A stretch of 7,299 bases of DNA from Flavobacteriales bacterium. Lineage in GTDB: Bacteria > Bacteroidota > Bacteroidia > Flavobacteriales_F > PHOS-HE28. The notes under the pieces are model-generated. The model worked only from the letters and a program-made list of their open reading frames with translations, was not told where the DNA came from and made no database searches. Every line of letters starts with the position of its first letter. The stretch's first letter is position 1. The stretch spans positions 1-7,299 of the forward strand of contig JAHEFL010000072.1 in NCBI GenBank assembly GCA_024640205.1. The letters are read 5' to 3'. Below, in pieces: positions 1 through 7,053 of the stretch. The translations under genes and the position numbers were made by a program.

Positions 1-496
1 CACGATGGATGTCGACCGCCTTGTTCGCACTCCTGATCGCATCGGAATATCGTCCTTGCTCATAAAAGACCTCTGACCGGTACATCATGAACATGGCCTC
101 CCCTTCCAGATCATGAACCGATGTCGCCAACTTCAGCGCACTATCCAGATACCACATATCCCTTCCTTCATGGGATATGCGGCCGAGCTGCCCCAGGGAT
201 CTTGCCTTCAAGCGTATCAGCGATCTCCTGTGCAAAAGATCACCTTCCGGGCGCGCTTCGGCGAGAAGGTCCTGCACGATGGTCAATGCCCGTGAAGCAC
301 ATGACCCCACACTATCCCACTGATAGAGCGCCCAGTGCCGTTCCGCCTTTTCAAGTATTTGAAGGACCTCCAATGTATCCCGCAAGTCCGGTAGGGGATG
401 ATCCGTTGATCGCGAATAACCCGGTATCCGTGGCAATAGGATGGCGATCGCGATAGGCAGGAGCGCTACATGTCCTATGATCCGTCGGCCCGTCAT
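1..496 (-). CDS. Exported TPR protein, N-terminal part (runs off the window)
   Basis: The reading frame is open from an ATG at 496-494 to the window edge, giving 165 residues with no stop. Its ATG overlaps the TGA of the hybrid kinase gene (shared ATGA at 496-493), so the two are very probably translated in a coupled way. Residues 1-26 look like a signal peptide or membrane anchor: MTGRR followed by a hydrophobic run (ALLPIAIAILLP). Residues about 40-165 are helical. At least two tetratricopeptide-like units lie near 91-124 and 131-164, in the same 40-residue register as the repeats of the neighbouring kinase (YEQGRYSDAI is a typical turn). The C-terminal, function-defining part is missing. 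By analogy with Bacteroidota genes of this kind it could continue into a transmembrane helix plus histidine kinase, or into a LuxR-type DNA-binding domain. It could be the missing output of the phosphorelay or a second sensor. The gene call is strong; the function is open. Confidence 0.85.
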   Translation of the reverse strand, partial: MTGRRIIGHVALLPIAIAILLPRIPGYSRSTDHPLPDLRDTLEVLQILEKAERHWALYQWDSVGSCASRALTIVQDLLAEARPEGDLLHRRSLIRLKARSLGQLGRISHEGRDMWYLDSALKLATSVHDLEGEAMFMMYRSEVFYEQGRYSDAIRSANKAVDIHR

Positions 497-3069
497 GATG
501 CTGAAGGACCGCGTGCGATCACCATTGCCATTTTCTCAAGCAGGTCCTTGCGCTCAAAAGGTTTGGGTACAAAACCATCCATCCCTACCTCCTGGCTTCT
601 GATCACCTCGCTCTTGAGCACATTGGCGGTCATCGCAATGATGGGGACCTTGCCCGCCTTGCCAGGCAATCTCCTGATCTCCTGTGTGGCCTCGAAACCA
701 TTCATTTCAGGCATTTGAATGTCCATCAATACGACGTCATACTCGTTGGTCGTGGCCATTTCCAATGCCATCCTGCCATTGATCGCAACATCCACTTTCA
801 CGTTCGGGATCGCATCCTGTAGCTCATCCGTGGCCACCATCACGTTGAATTCATTATCCTCGGCCAGCAGGATCCGAACTCCGTTCAGATCCACCGCAGT
901 GGACCCGAGGCCTTCATCGTTCAGCGTCGGTCCATCCTCGCTGCAACCGTAAGGAAGTATCACGGTGAACGTGCTACCCTCACCGGGAATGCTGGATACG
1001 GAGATCTCCCCGCCGTGCAATCCAACAAGGCGTTTGGTGATCGTAAGACCAAGGCCCGTACCTCCGTATTTGCGCGTAGTATCACTGTAGGCCTGCGTGA
1101 ATTCCTCGAAAATGCTACCCAGGCGATCGGTCCTGATACCGATGCCCGTATCGCGCACCTTGAAACAAAGTCGGACGGGGTCATCACCACTTCCCTCACC
1201 CCCGCTACTAGTGGCGACATCCTCCACCTTGATAACCTCGATGCAGACACTCCCTTTCTCCGTGAACTTGATCGCATTACCCACCAGATTCAACAGGATC
1301 TGCCCAAGGCGGGTACCATCACCGATCACAATATGCGGTACCGATCCATCGACGGAGAATTCGAGGATGAGTCCTTTTTCCTCGGCCTTGAACCGCAGAA
1401 TATCGACCACGTTGATCACGGCCGCCCTTACCTCGAAAGGAAGGTGCTCCAATTCAACTTTTCCATCCTCGATCTTACCCAGGTCGAGGATATCGTTCAG
1501 GATCACCAGCAGGTTGCTCGAGCTTTGCGATATCGCGTCGAGGTATTTCTCCTGCTCGGGTAATCGTTCATTCCGTTTCAGGATGGAGGTCATACCCATG
1601 ATCGCGTTCATCGGTGTCCTGATCTCGTGGCTCATGTTCGCCAGGAACTGATCCTTCACCTTTTCGGAACTCTCGGCCCTGATCAGTTCCTTTTCGATCA
1701 GCTGGTTGGCGGCGATCATTTCCTTTCCCACACGCCGGGTGAAGCGTAATCGGGTCCAAAGTCCCCCCACGAGGACCAGAACGCAAAGCCCGATGAACAG
1801 GAAGATGTTCCGTTGTTGCTTCGCCTTTGCCACATTCGCCTCGAAACGGAGCTCATCCTGGATGCGCTTTTCCTCCCGGAGAAGGCTGTCCTTTACCTGC
1901 TCCTGTCCGATCTCCAACCTCGTAAGCTCCGTTGCGGTCACATCGTTGCGCATGCTATCCCTGTACGCTTCGTAGCGTAAGGAGAGATCCAGCGCCTCCC
2001 CAAAACGACCCAGGGTGGCATACACCTTGGGCAGTACGATCAAATTGTCCAGTGCTTCCTTCAGCAAACCTTTTTGAACGGCGATGGCCAATCCACGTTC
2101 ACCATGGTCCAATGCTGCGGACAGATCATTCATCCTAAGGCTCGCGTCGGCGATCCGGGAATGTGTGTAGCTCAGCCAGCTATCCGAATTGCCGTCCTCG
2201 AAGAACTTCAGAGCTTCCCTATATCGCTCGCGGGCCATGGCCATATCGCCCTGCTCGAACCGGATATTCGCCAATTCCACATGGACCATGGCCGTCACTC
2301 TATCGCTCCCCAGCCGTTCACTCAGTTCGAGGGCCTTATGGTACAGCTCCTCCGCCTCACGGATACGTCCCTGCTCCAATCGCACACCGGCTTCGCCCCT
2401 GTATCCGTTCATCCAGATGCTCAGTTCACCCAAGGAGTCCCCCAAAGCGATCATTTTCCCGTAGTACTCCAGGGCCTTCGGGAAATTCATCTGGTATCGG
2501 AATATGAACGCCAGAGCCCGCCAAACCTCGGCCTCCTCCATTATGGGCCCTGTCCTTTCAAGGATCGACAGCGCCTTGAACAGACCATTCAGTGCGATCG
2601 CCTGTTCACCTTTCAATGAATATCCTTTTGCCTTGTCCGCTACGGCAAGCGCATACCCAAGTTCCTCGCCTTGCTTCATGAAGATCATGGAAGCCCTTTC
2701 CATACACGCATTCGACCGCTCCAGCGTGGAAAAACTCCCGATCAATCCACCATATAGGAGCCAGGACCAGGCATTGTCATTGATGGTATCGTGAACAAAG
2801 GCCTTGATCGATGGAACGACCAATAAGGAATCATTGTAGTACAACCCGGTCCGTTGCACCGCCCGCCATATTAACACACGGTCCTTCGCAGGCAGGTCCG
2901 GAACTTCCGCACGGACCAACAGGCTATCCGCGGACCGGGCCTCTAACGTTCCCATGTTCAACAGGCAGCCCAGGAACAACAGTGCCGAACCCCGCAACAT
3001 GAGGAGTAACCAATTCACATCGATCATTTTTCGGCGGACCAAGTCAATCCGAGTAAGGCCCCCGATCAT
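493..3069 (-). CDS. Hybrid sensor histidine kinase with TPR sensor and C-terminal receiver
   Basis: This is an 858-residue membrane sensor kinase that autophosphorylates on His and passes the phosphate to its own receiver. The order is: hydrophobic export signal (about 20-45); TPR-like helical repeats from about 100 to 376 in an exact 40-residue register; charged coiled coil (about 380-420); one transmembrane helix (421-438); linker helix; HisKA with H-box [14 protein letters not shown] (His481); HATPase with N-box [12 protein letters not shown] (Asn598), G1 DTGIGI (640-645), F-box FEEF (654-657) and G2 GGTGLGL (669-675); receiver at about 731-850 with Glu737/Asp738, phosphoacceptor Asp783 ([11 protein letters not shown]), Thr814 and Lys836. 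All catalytic residues are intact. The topology puts the TPRs in the periplasm. The protein has no Hpt domain, but a separate Hpt gene lies 42 bp upstream. Its TGA overlaps the ATG of the next TPR gene. The start is uncertain: Met1 (3069) sits in a hairpin, while Met15 (3027), preceded by an A-rich stretch, gives a shorter signal peptide and is equally plausible. The stimulus is unknown. Confidence 0.95.
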   Translation of the reverse strand: MIGGLTRIDLVRRKMIDVNWLLLMLRGSALLFLGCLLNMGTLEARSADSLLVRAEVPDLPAKDRVLIWRAVQRTGLYYNDSLLVVPSIKAFVHDTINDNAWSWLLYGGLIGSFSTLERSNACMERASMIFMKQGEELGYALAVADKAKGYSLKGEQAIALNGLFKALSILERTGPIMEEAEVWRALAFIFRYQMNFPKALEYYGKMIALGDSLGELSIWMNGYRGEAGVRLEQGRIREAEELYHKALELSERLGSDRVTAMVHVELANIRFEQGDMAMARERYREALKFFEDGNSDSWLSYTHSRIADASLRMNDLSAALDHGERGLAIAVQKGLLKEALDNLIVLPKVYATLGRFGEALDLSLRYEAYRDSMRNDVTATELTRLEIGQEQVKDSLLREEKRIQDELRFEANVAKAKQQRNIFLFIGLCVLVLVGGLWTRLRFTRRVGKEMIAANQLIEKELIRAESSEKVKDQFLANMSHEIRTPMNAIMGMTSILKRNERLPEQEKYLDAISQSSSNLLVILNDILDLGKIEDGKVELEHLPFEVRAAVINVVDILRFKAEEKGLILEFSVDGSVPHIVIGDGTRLGQILLNLVGNAIKFTEKGSVCIEVIKVEDVATSSGGEGSGDDPVRLCFKVRDTGIGIRTDRLGSIFEEFTQAYSDTTRKYGGTGLGLTITKRLVGLHGGEISVSSIPGEGSTFTVILPYGCSEDGPTLNDEGLGSTAVDLNGVRILLAEDNEFNVMVATDELQDAIPNVKVDVAINGRMALEMATTNEYDVVLMDIQMPEMNGFEATQEIRRLPGKAGKVPIIAMTANVLKSEVIRSQEVGMDGFVPKPFERKDLLEKMAMVIARGPSAS

Positions 3070-3083
3070 CTTGCAAGATCGGG
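3061..3083 (-). promoter_or_regulatory. Inverted repeat over the first possible kinase start codon
   Basis: On the transcribed strand CCCGATC (3083-3077) can pair with GATCGGG (3067-3061) around a 9-nt loop. The ATG at 3069-3067 then lies across the loop and the first stem base. The central 12 bases (3068-3079, ATCTTGCAAGAT) are also a perfect palindrome. No T-run follows, so it is unlikely to be a terminator. It could dampen initiation at 3069, favour Met15 at 3027, or act as a protein-binding palindrome. It could also be chance. Confidence 0.35.
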
Positions 3084-3111
3084 ATGCGGATCCGTCGGCC
3101 CAAGCGTATTT

Positions 3112-3468
3112 CTACGGTAGATCCACCCGTTCCATCCAGGCCCCCAACTCAACCATCAATCGCTCATTCATCGCAAGGCACTCGTTGAGCGCTTCGGTGC
3201 AGCCGGTAAGGCCGCCGGAACGTGCCATATCCTCCAGTTCCGACAAGCGGTCGAACAACGCGGTGGCTCCCATATAGTTGACCTGCGGACGAAGGCTGTG
3301 AGCGGCCCTGGCCAAGCCATCTCCATCAGCATTGGCCAAGCCGGCCTTCAGGTCCTCATACAGAGCGGGTGAACCCCGAAGGTACATGTCCACATAGCGC
3401 TCCATTCGCGAACGATCCCCTTTGCAGAAGCGTTCCAGATATGCCAGATCCATTAGCGGGCGTTCCAT
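3112..3468 (-). CDS. Stand-alone Hpt histidine phosphotransfer protein
   Basis: This is a 118-residue, all-helical cytoplasmic protein without a signal peptide, the usual size for a single Hpt four-helix bundle. The phosphorylatable histidine is His57 in AAHSLRPQVNYMGA. This matches the Hpt pattern of His, a hydrophobic residue, Lys/Arg at +3 and a Gly-Ala turn on the following helix. Position +4 is Pro where many Hpt proteins have Gly; a His-x-x-Lys/Arg-Pro variant is common in Bacteroidota. In a phosphorelay it would take phosphate from a receiver aspartate and hand it to a response regulator. The gene lies just upstream of, and in line with, a hybrid kinase that carries a receiver but no Hpt, so it is the probable partner of Asp783 there. 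The ATG at 3468 gives full domain length; Met6 is a possible alternative. The only upstream promoter-like string is TAAGTTTA (3479-3472 on this strand), a weak match to the Bacteroidota -7 element with no good -33 partner. Confidence 0.9.
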   Translation of the reverse strand: MERPLMDLAYLERFCKGDRSRMERYVDMYLRGSPALYEDLKAGLANADGDGLARAAHSLRPQVNYMGATALFDRLSELEDMARSGGLTGCTEALNECLAMNERLMVELGAWMERVDLP

Positions 3469-3525
3469 GGCCTAAACTTAAGGTCGGAATGCGATAGCGA
3501 CCACCGCAGACCGTTGCACGGTGTC

Positions 3526-3560
3526 GGACCCGGGACCATCAAGCTTTTGGCACCCGGTCC
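3526..3560 (-). terminator. Strong imperfect hairpin right after the propeller gene stop
   Basis: GGACCGGG (3560-3553 on the transcribed strand) pairs with CCC plus GGTCC (3534-3532 and 3530-3526), leaving one bulged base at 3531. An inner CC/GG pairing closes a loop containing AAAAGCTT. It begins two bases after the TGA at 3564-3562. It lacks a T-tract, so it is either a non-canonical terminator or a 3'-end stabilising or processing hairpin. It lies in the only sizeable gap (3469-3561) between the secreted-protein genes and the signalling genes, and may mark a transcription boundary. Confidence 0.4.
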
Positions 3561-3561
3561 T

Positions 3562-4779
3562 TCAATGGATCACAAGGGGGCTCACACCGCTACCGACCTT
3601 CACGAAGTATAGACCTTGCGCTAATCCGGAAACATCCACAACGACCCGGTCCGCGGTCATGACATCCGCCCTGATCCTGTTCATCCTTGCGTCGAACAGT
3701 TCCCATGAACCAGGTCCGACCAGCGCATAATTGCGGTAAATGTTCACCTCGTTTGATGCCGGATTCGGGAACAATTCAAACCCCGAAGTTCTTTGCAACT
3801 CCGATATACCGATGTTCACATCACTTATCTCCGTCACACCGCTGCTCGTGGTGACCCATACATCCCCCTCCGCGTCGATCGCCAACCTTCGCACGTTCGG
3901 TCCGGCAAGGCCATCCTGTTCATCGTATTGCACCCAGGTCGATCCGTCATATACGCTCACGCCTCCTTCAGTGACCAGGTAATCCACGTAGATCCCTGCC
4001 CATACGTTCCCTTGCAGGTCGATGGCCACATCCGATACGGGATTCAATGTATCGGGCGGTGGAAGCAGGAATGGGGTGGTATGATCGCCGATGTGCTGGT
4101 CATCCGCATCAAGGACCGAGATGCCCTTTGCCGTTCCCACCCATTTCCGCAAATCCGATCCGAAGGCAATGCTCCGGATCTTGTTGGACACGAGCCCCTG
4201 GGCCGTAGTCAAATAGGAGAATCCGACACCATCGTACCGGATGACACCACCCAGGCCACCGCTCAACCACACATCGCCATTCGTGTCAAAGGCCACGTGG
4301 AGGACCCCTCCGAACGGAATGTCGGGGCTACCGAACGCCGTGAACACACCATTGCTGATGCGTGTAGCGCCGTTCAGTGTACCCAACCAAATATCCCCGT
4401 TCGGTGCTTCCTTGATATTGGTGATCTGGTTCTCTCCCAAACCATTTGCCGTGGTATACGTGGTGTAGGAATCACCATCGAATACGCTGACCCCGAAGTC
4501 GGTCCCGGCCCAGACATCGCCGTTCGCTGCAACCGCTATCGCAACGATACTGTTATCCACCAGACCAGGATGGCTCACCGTGTTATGGACGGTGAACGAA
4601 ATTCCATCGAATTGGGCCACACCGGACTGGGTCGCGAACCAGACCGATCCATCCGGTGCAATGGCCACATCCCGGACATTGTTCGAAGGGAGACCATCCG
4701 CCGTGGTATATGTGGTGAAGGTTTGTGCATGCATCATGGCAGCGATGAGCAATACCGGAACTAGAAGGATTCGTTTCAT
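3562..4779 (-). CDS. Secreted seven-bladed Reg_prop beta-propeller with T9SS sorting domain
   Basis: This is a 405-residue exported protein. Residues 1-18 are a clear signal peptide (MKRILLVPVLLIAAMMHA) with likely cleavage before QT. Residues about 22-321 hold seven 'two-component regulator propeller' blades of about 42 residues. Each has an N-x-V/I-x-x-I/A turn, then D/N-G-x-V/I-W, G-T-x-x-G-V and F/Y-D-G; examples are DGSVWFAT (43-50), NGDVWAGT (86-93), NGDIWLGT (127-134), QGNVWAGI (256-263) and EGDVWVTT (304-311). Blade 6 carries a short insertion (about 264-271). Residues about 334-405 are a T9SS type A sorting domain, with FPNPASNEVNI near its start and GLAQGLYFVKV near its end. Such blades normally form the periplasmic sensor of Bacteroidota hybrid kinases. 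Here they form a separate secreted or surface protein without kinase or transmembrane helix. The start codon overlaps the stop of the upstream CotH gene (ATGA, 4779-4776). The role is unknown; ligand binding or a scaffold is likely. Confidence 0.92.
   Translation of the reverse strand: MKRILLVPVLLIAAMMHAQTFTTYTTADGLPSNNVRDVAIAPDGSVWFATQSGVAQFDGISFTVHNTVSHPGLVDNSIVAIAVAANGDVWAGTDFGVSVFDGDSYTTYTTANGLGENQITNIKEAPNGDIWLGTLNGATRISNGVFTAFGSPDIPFGGVLHVAFDTNGDVWLSGGLGGVIRYDGVGFSYLTTAQGLVSNKIRSIAFGSDLRKWVGTAKGISVLDADDQHIGDHTTPFLLPPPDTLNPVSDVAIDLQGNVWAGIYVDYLVTEGGVSVYDGSTWVQYDEQDGLAGPNVRRLAIDAEGDVWVTTSSGVTEISDVNIGISELQRTSGFELFPNPASNEVNIYRNYALVGPGSWELFDARMNRIRADVMTADRVVVDVSGLAQGLYFVKVGSGVSPLVIH
4441..4467 (-). 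repeat. Short DNA repeat between propeller blades, copy in blade 3
   Basis: Bases 4441-4467 and 4693-4719 match at about 23 of 27 positions and lie 252 bp apart, which is exactly 84 codons or two blades. Both encode a TTYTTA-x-GL segment (residues about 105-114 and 21-30). A related TTAQGL occurs again 82 residues later in blade 5. The pattern suggests growth of the propeller by two-blade units, or strong constraint on this turn. Confidence 0.45.
4693..4719 (-). repeat. Short DNA repeat between propeller blades, copy in blade 1
   Basis: This is the partner of the copy at 4441-4467. It encodes the TTYTTADGL entry to the first blade just after the signal peptide. The flanking DNA is not similar, so only the turn itself is conserved. 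Confidence 0.45.
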
Positions 4780-7052
4780 TCGATGACTATGAACGGTTGA
4801 TGGGAGACCCCGGAAGAGGTTGACACGGATAGCGTATACCGACCGGGTGCAAGGCCGATCGTATCCAATGTGATCAGTTCATTCGTGCTATAAGTGCGCG
4901 GCGATACGACCCGTCTTCCATCCGCACCTAACGCTGAGATGGTCAATGGTCCAGGCTCGTCCACGATGATATGGATATAGGAACGCGCAGGGTTCGGGTA
5001 GACCAACACATGCCTCTCCAGGTCCTCGCTTCCATTGAGGGAATTTTCCGCATTGAACGTAGGTATCAATGCACGATGGGGACCTGACCCATTCGGGAAT
5101 CGGCCCAGACTGGCAATGGGATACTGAATACCATAGACCACCTCGTCGACGATCGTCGAATCGTCGTACGCCAGGAAAAGCCCCTCCCCGCTTGCATCCA
5201 GACGGAAGTCCGCATGCAAGGGTCCCTGACCTGGCTGACCATCGGCCCATACGATGTAGTACTGACCAGGAGCGATGGTCACGGTGGGCAAAGCCCATTT
5301 CATAAGGTCTGCAGTGTCATCGGAAAGGTGAAGTCCGCCAGTTGAGATCGCATAGGGTGCTGCATTGAACAGCTCGATCCAATCATCCGCTTCACCATGC
5401 TCATCAAGCGCATTACCGGTATTGTATGCCATTAGCTCATTGATCACCAGGTCCCCTGGGGCCAGCCTCGTCATGATGCTATGATACTCCTGGGCCGCAC
5501 GTGCCGGAGAAAATGCTCCGGCACTGTCATTTTCCGCGTAGATATAGAACTGAATGAGATTCGTCACCGTCCCGATCCTGCATCCGAATATCCCATCTCC
5601 AGCAGCACCATTGTCCTGCAGCCCATCATCAAGCAATGTTGCGCGGGTGAACAGATCGCCCTCCCGGGTGCGATATGCGATGAACGCCGAATCCGAACCC
5701 GTGATCGATGCTGTTATGGTGACCTCGCCGCCGACCGAAATGGTGTTCGGAGCATGTTCGACCGCTGAGATCCCCGGTGCCCCTGAATAACCGGGATAAC
5801 CCTGAAGGAACACGGTCCGCTGATCCATCAGCTCGGCTATGCCCGGATAGTCCACCAGATCGACCACGGTCTGATCCAGGTTGTCCAGGAAATCCTGGTC
5901 TGAATAGAATTTGTTGGTATCCGCAAGGACGTGATCCGTAATGGAAGTACGCATGGCCTCTGCCCTTGAATAGTACTCCATCGAAGCGAAGTTCTCCTCG
6001 ATGATGGTCCTCAGGTGTGCCAGGTACATACGCCGGTACATGTCGTTCTGGAACAGGTTCCTCATCAGCGGTCTCGGAAGGACGGAAACACTATTGTGAT
6101 GCAACAAGGGATCCATGACGATCGCCTGAGGAATGCTGAAGCCGTTCCAATGCAGGGATGCATCGGAGAGGCGGAAGCTCGCGAAGGACATGTTCAGGTC
6201 CCATGGGATCGTGTTCCATCGCGCATTATCGTCCTTGTACAGATAGTAGTTCTGGGCATAACCGACGTAGCTGTCGAAATTGATGAGCGCATAATTGAAG
6301 GCATGCATCCACAAAGCACGATCCACGTTGAGCACGCTTTCAATGGACGCCGGATCGTTGTTCAGGACATCGATCAACTCAAGCAATTCATCCCACCCCT
6401 CATCCGATTCCATGGCGTACAATGCGTGGTAAGCTTCCGGGTCGCTTCCCGGCGAATCGCTGAGATTGGAATTCTCCCCGCTCAGATCCACGGTTGCCGG
6501 ATTGCACTTGAAGAAGGCATTGTCACGCGATCCGAAGTGCCGATCCACGAACTCCTTGTTCACATCCTCCACGTTCGTGTAAAGTCCGATCAACACATCA
6601 TTGACATACACATCGGCATAATTGGCAAGGGATGCCGGCATATACTTACGCGCCACTTCGTACGAGAGTGTTTCCCTCAGAAAAGAGGGATCCTGGATCA
6701 CATTGCTCAGCTTGAGTTTCTCGAAACCGTGGTAGTCCTGGCCCGGATGAACATGGTCCAACTTGATATTGAACGGGTTCTTCACCCTTGACGGGGAGTA
6801 GGAACTGTAGCCCTTGTACCGAACCCCCACATCCGGGATGAAGGTCCCATCGACCCAGAGGTCACCGACCAATCGCGCATCCTCTCCTGCGAGATAGAGC
6901 GTATCCAAGAGATCGCTCCAATTCTCTTCCTGGAACTGAAGGCGGATCTCCCGGACCGACCCGATATCGTAAAGGTCGGTCTGGGCATGGCTGCTCAAGG
7001 GCAGGCAATGAAACCCCAGCAGGAGCCCCAGTATATGCGTCCTAGCGATCAC
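4776..7052 (-). CDS. Secreted CotH kinase-like protein with lamin-tail and T9SS sorting domains
   Basis: This is a 758-residue exported protein. It starts with GTG at 7052, the only start in frame that keeps the signal peptide (residues 1-23, ending SSHA before QTD). Residues about 30-415 form a CotH fold, the atypical kinase family of Bacillus CotH. Visible landmarks are FNIKLDH (Lys97, candidate nucleotide-binding Lys), the VNDVLIGLYTNVED segment (150-163), Asp260 (NFDSYVGYAQNYYLY) and PWDLN (283-287) with Asp285. Asp260 and Asp285 are spaced much like the two active-site Asp residues of CotH. Residues about 425-522 are an Ig/FN3-like domain with an Asp/Gly-rich loop (DDGLQDNGAAGDGIFG, 475-490). 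Residues about 533-671 are a lamin tail domain (LVINELMAYN, DDWIELFN). Residues about 682-758 are a T9SS type A sorting domain (VYPNPARSYIHI, LAPGRYTLSV). It sits one base after the upstream T9SS gene and overlaps the propeller gene by 4 bp. Kinase activity is inferred only; CotH-plus-LTD proteins in Bacteroidota are mostly uncharacterised. Confidence 0.93.
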   Translation of the reverse strand: MIARTHILGLLLGFHCLPLSSHAQTDLYDIGSVREIRLQFQEENWSDLLDTLYLAGEDARLVGDLWVDGTFIPDVGVRYKGYSSYSPSRVKNPFNIKLDHVHPGQDYHGFEKLKLSNVIQDPSFLRETLSYEVARKYMPASLANYADVYVNDVLIGLYTNVEDVNKEFVDRHFGSRDNAFFKCNPATVDLSGENSNLSDSPGSDPEAYHALYAMESDEGWDELLELIDVLNNDPASIESVLNVDRALWMHAFNYALINFDSYVGYAQNYYLYKDDNARWNTIPWDLNMSFASFRLSDASLHWNGFSIPQAIVMDPLLHHNSVSVLPRPLMRNLFQNDMYRRMYLAHLRTIIEENFASMEYYSRAEAMRTSITDHVLADTNKFYSDQDFLDNLDQTVVDLVDYPGIAELMDQRTVFLQGYPGYSGAPGISAVEHAPNTISVGGEVTITASITGSDSAFIAYRTREGDLFTRATLLDDGLQDNGAAGDGIFGCRIGTVTNLIQFYIYAENDSAGAFSPARAAQEYHSIMTRLAPGDLVINELMAYNTGNALDEHGEADDWIELFNAAPYAISTGGLHLSDDTADLMKWALPTVTIAPGQYYIVWADGQPGQGPLHADFRLDASGEGLFLAYDDSTIVDEVVYGIQYPIASLGRFPNGSGPHRALIPTFNAENSLNGSEDLERHVLVYPNPARSYIHIIVDEPGPLTISALGADGRRVVSPRTYSTNELITLDTIGLAPGRYTLSVSTSSGVSHQPFIVIE

Positions 7053-7053
7053 C

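Noticed and set aside
121..456. A 111-codon plus-strand frame near the left edge
   Set aside because: The minus strand here is open throughout, begins with an ATGA overlap with the kinase stop and encodes a signal sequence plus TPR repeats, so this frame is a shadow.
1015..1651. Two overlapping plus-strand frames of about 180 codons across the kinase core
   Set aside because: They lie opposite the HisKA and HATPase motifs, which are intact on the minus strand. They show no independent start signal or domain.
3472..3479. TAAGTTTA as a Bacteroidota -7 promoter element for the Hpt gene
   Set aside because: It matches the TAnnTTTG consensus at all but the last base, but no TTG sits at the proper upstream distance, and the implied transcript would be nearly leaderless. 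Too weak to list.
3793..4764. A 323-codon open frame on the plus strand across the propeller gene
   Set aside because: It is antisense to a gene with signal peptide, seven repeat blades and a sorting domain. Its translation has no recognisable motif and mirrors the repetitive codons of the true strand.
6015..6791. A 258-codon open frame on the plus strand across the CotH domain
   Set aside because: It is antisense to the conserved CotH motifs. The product is rich in Ile/Val/His with no domain-like pattern, as expected for a shadow frame.
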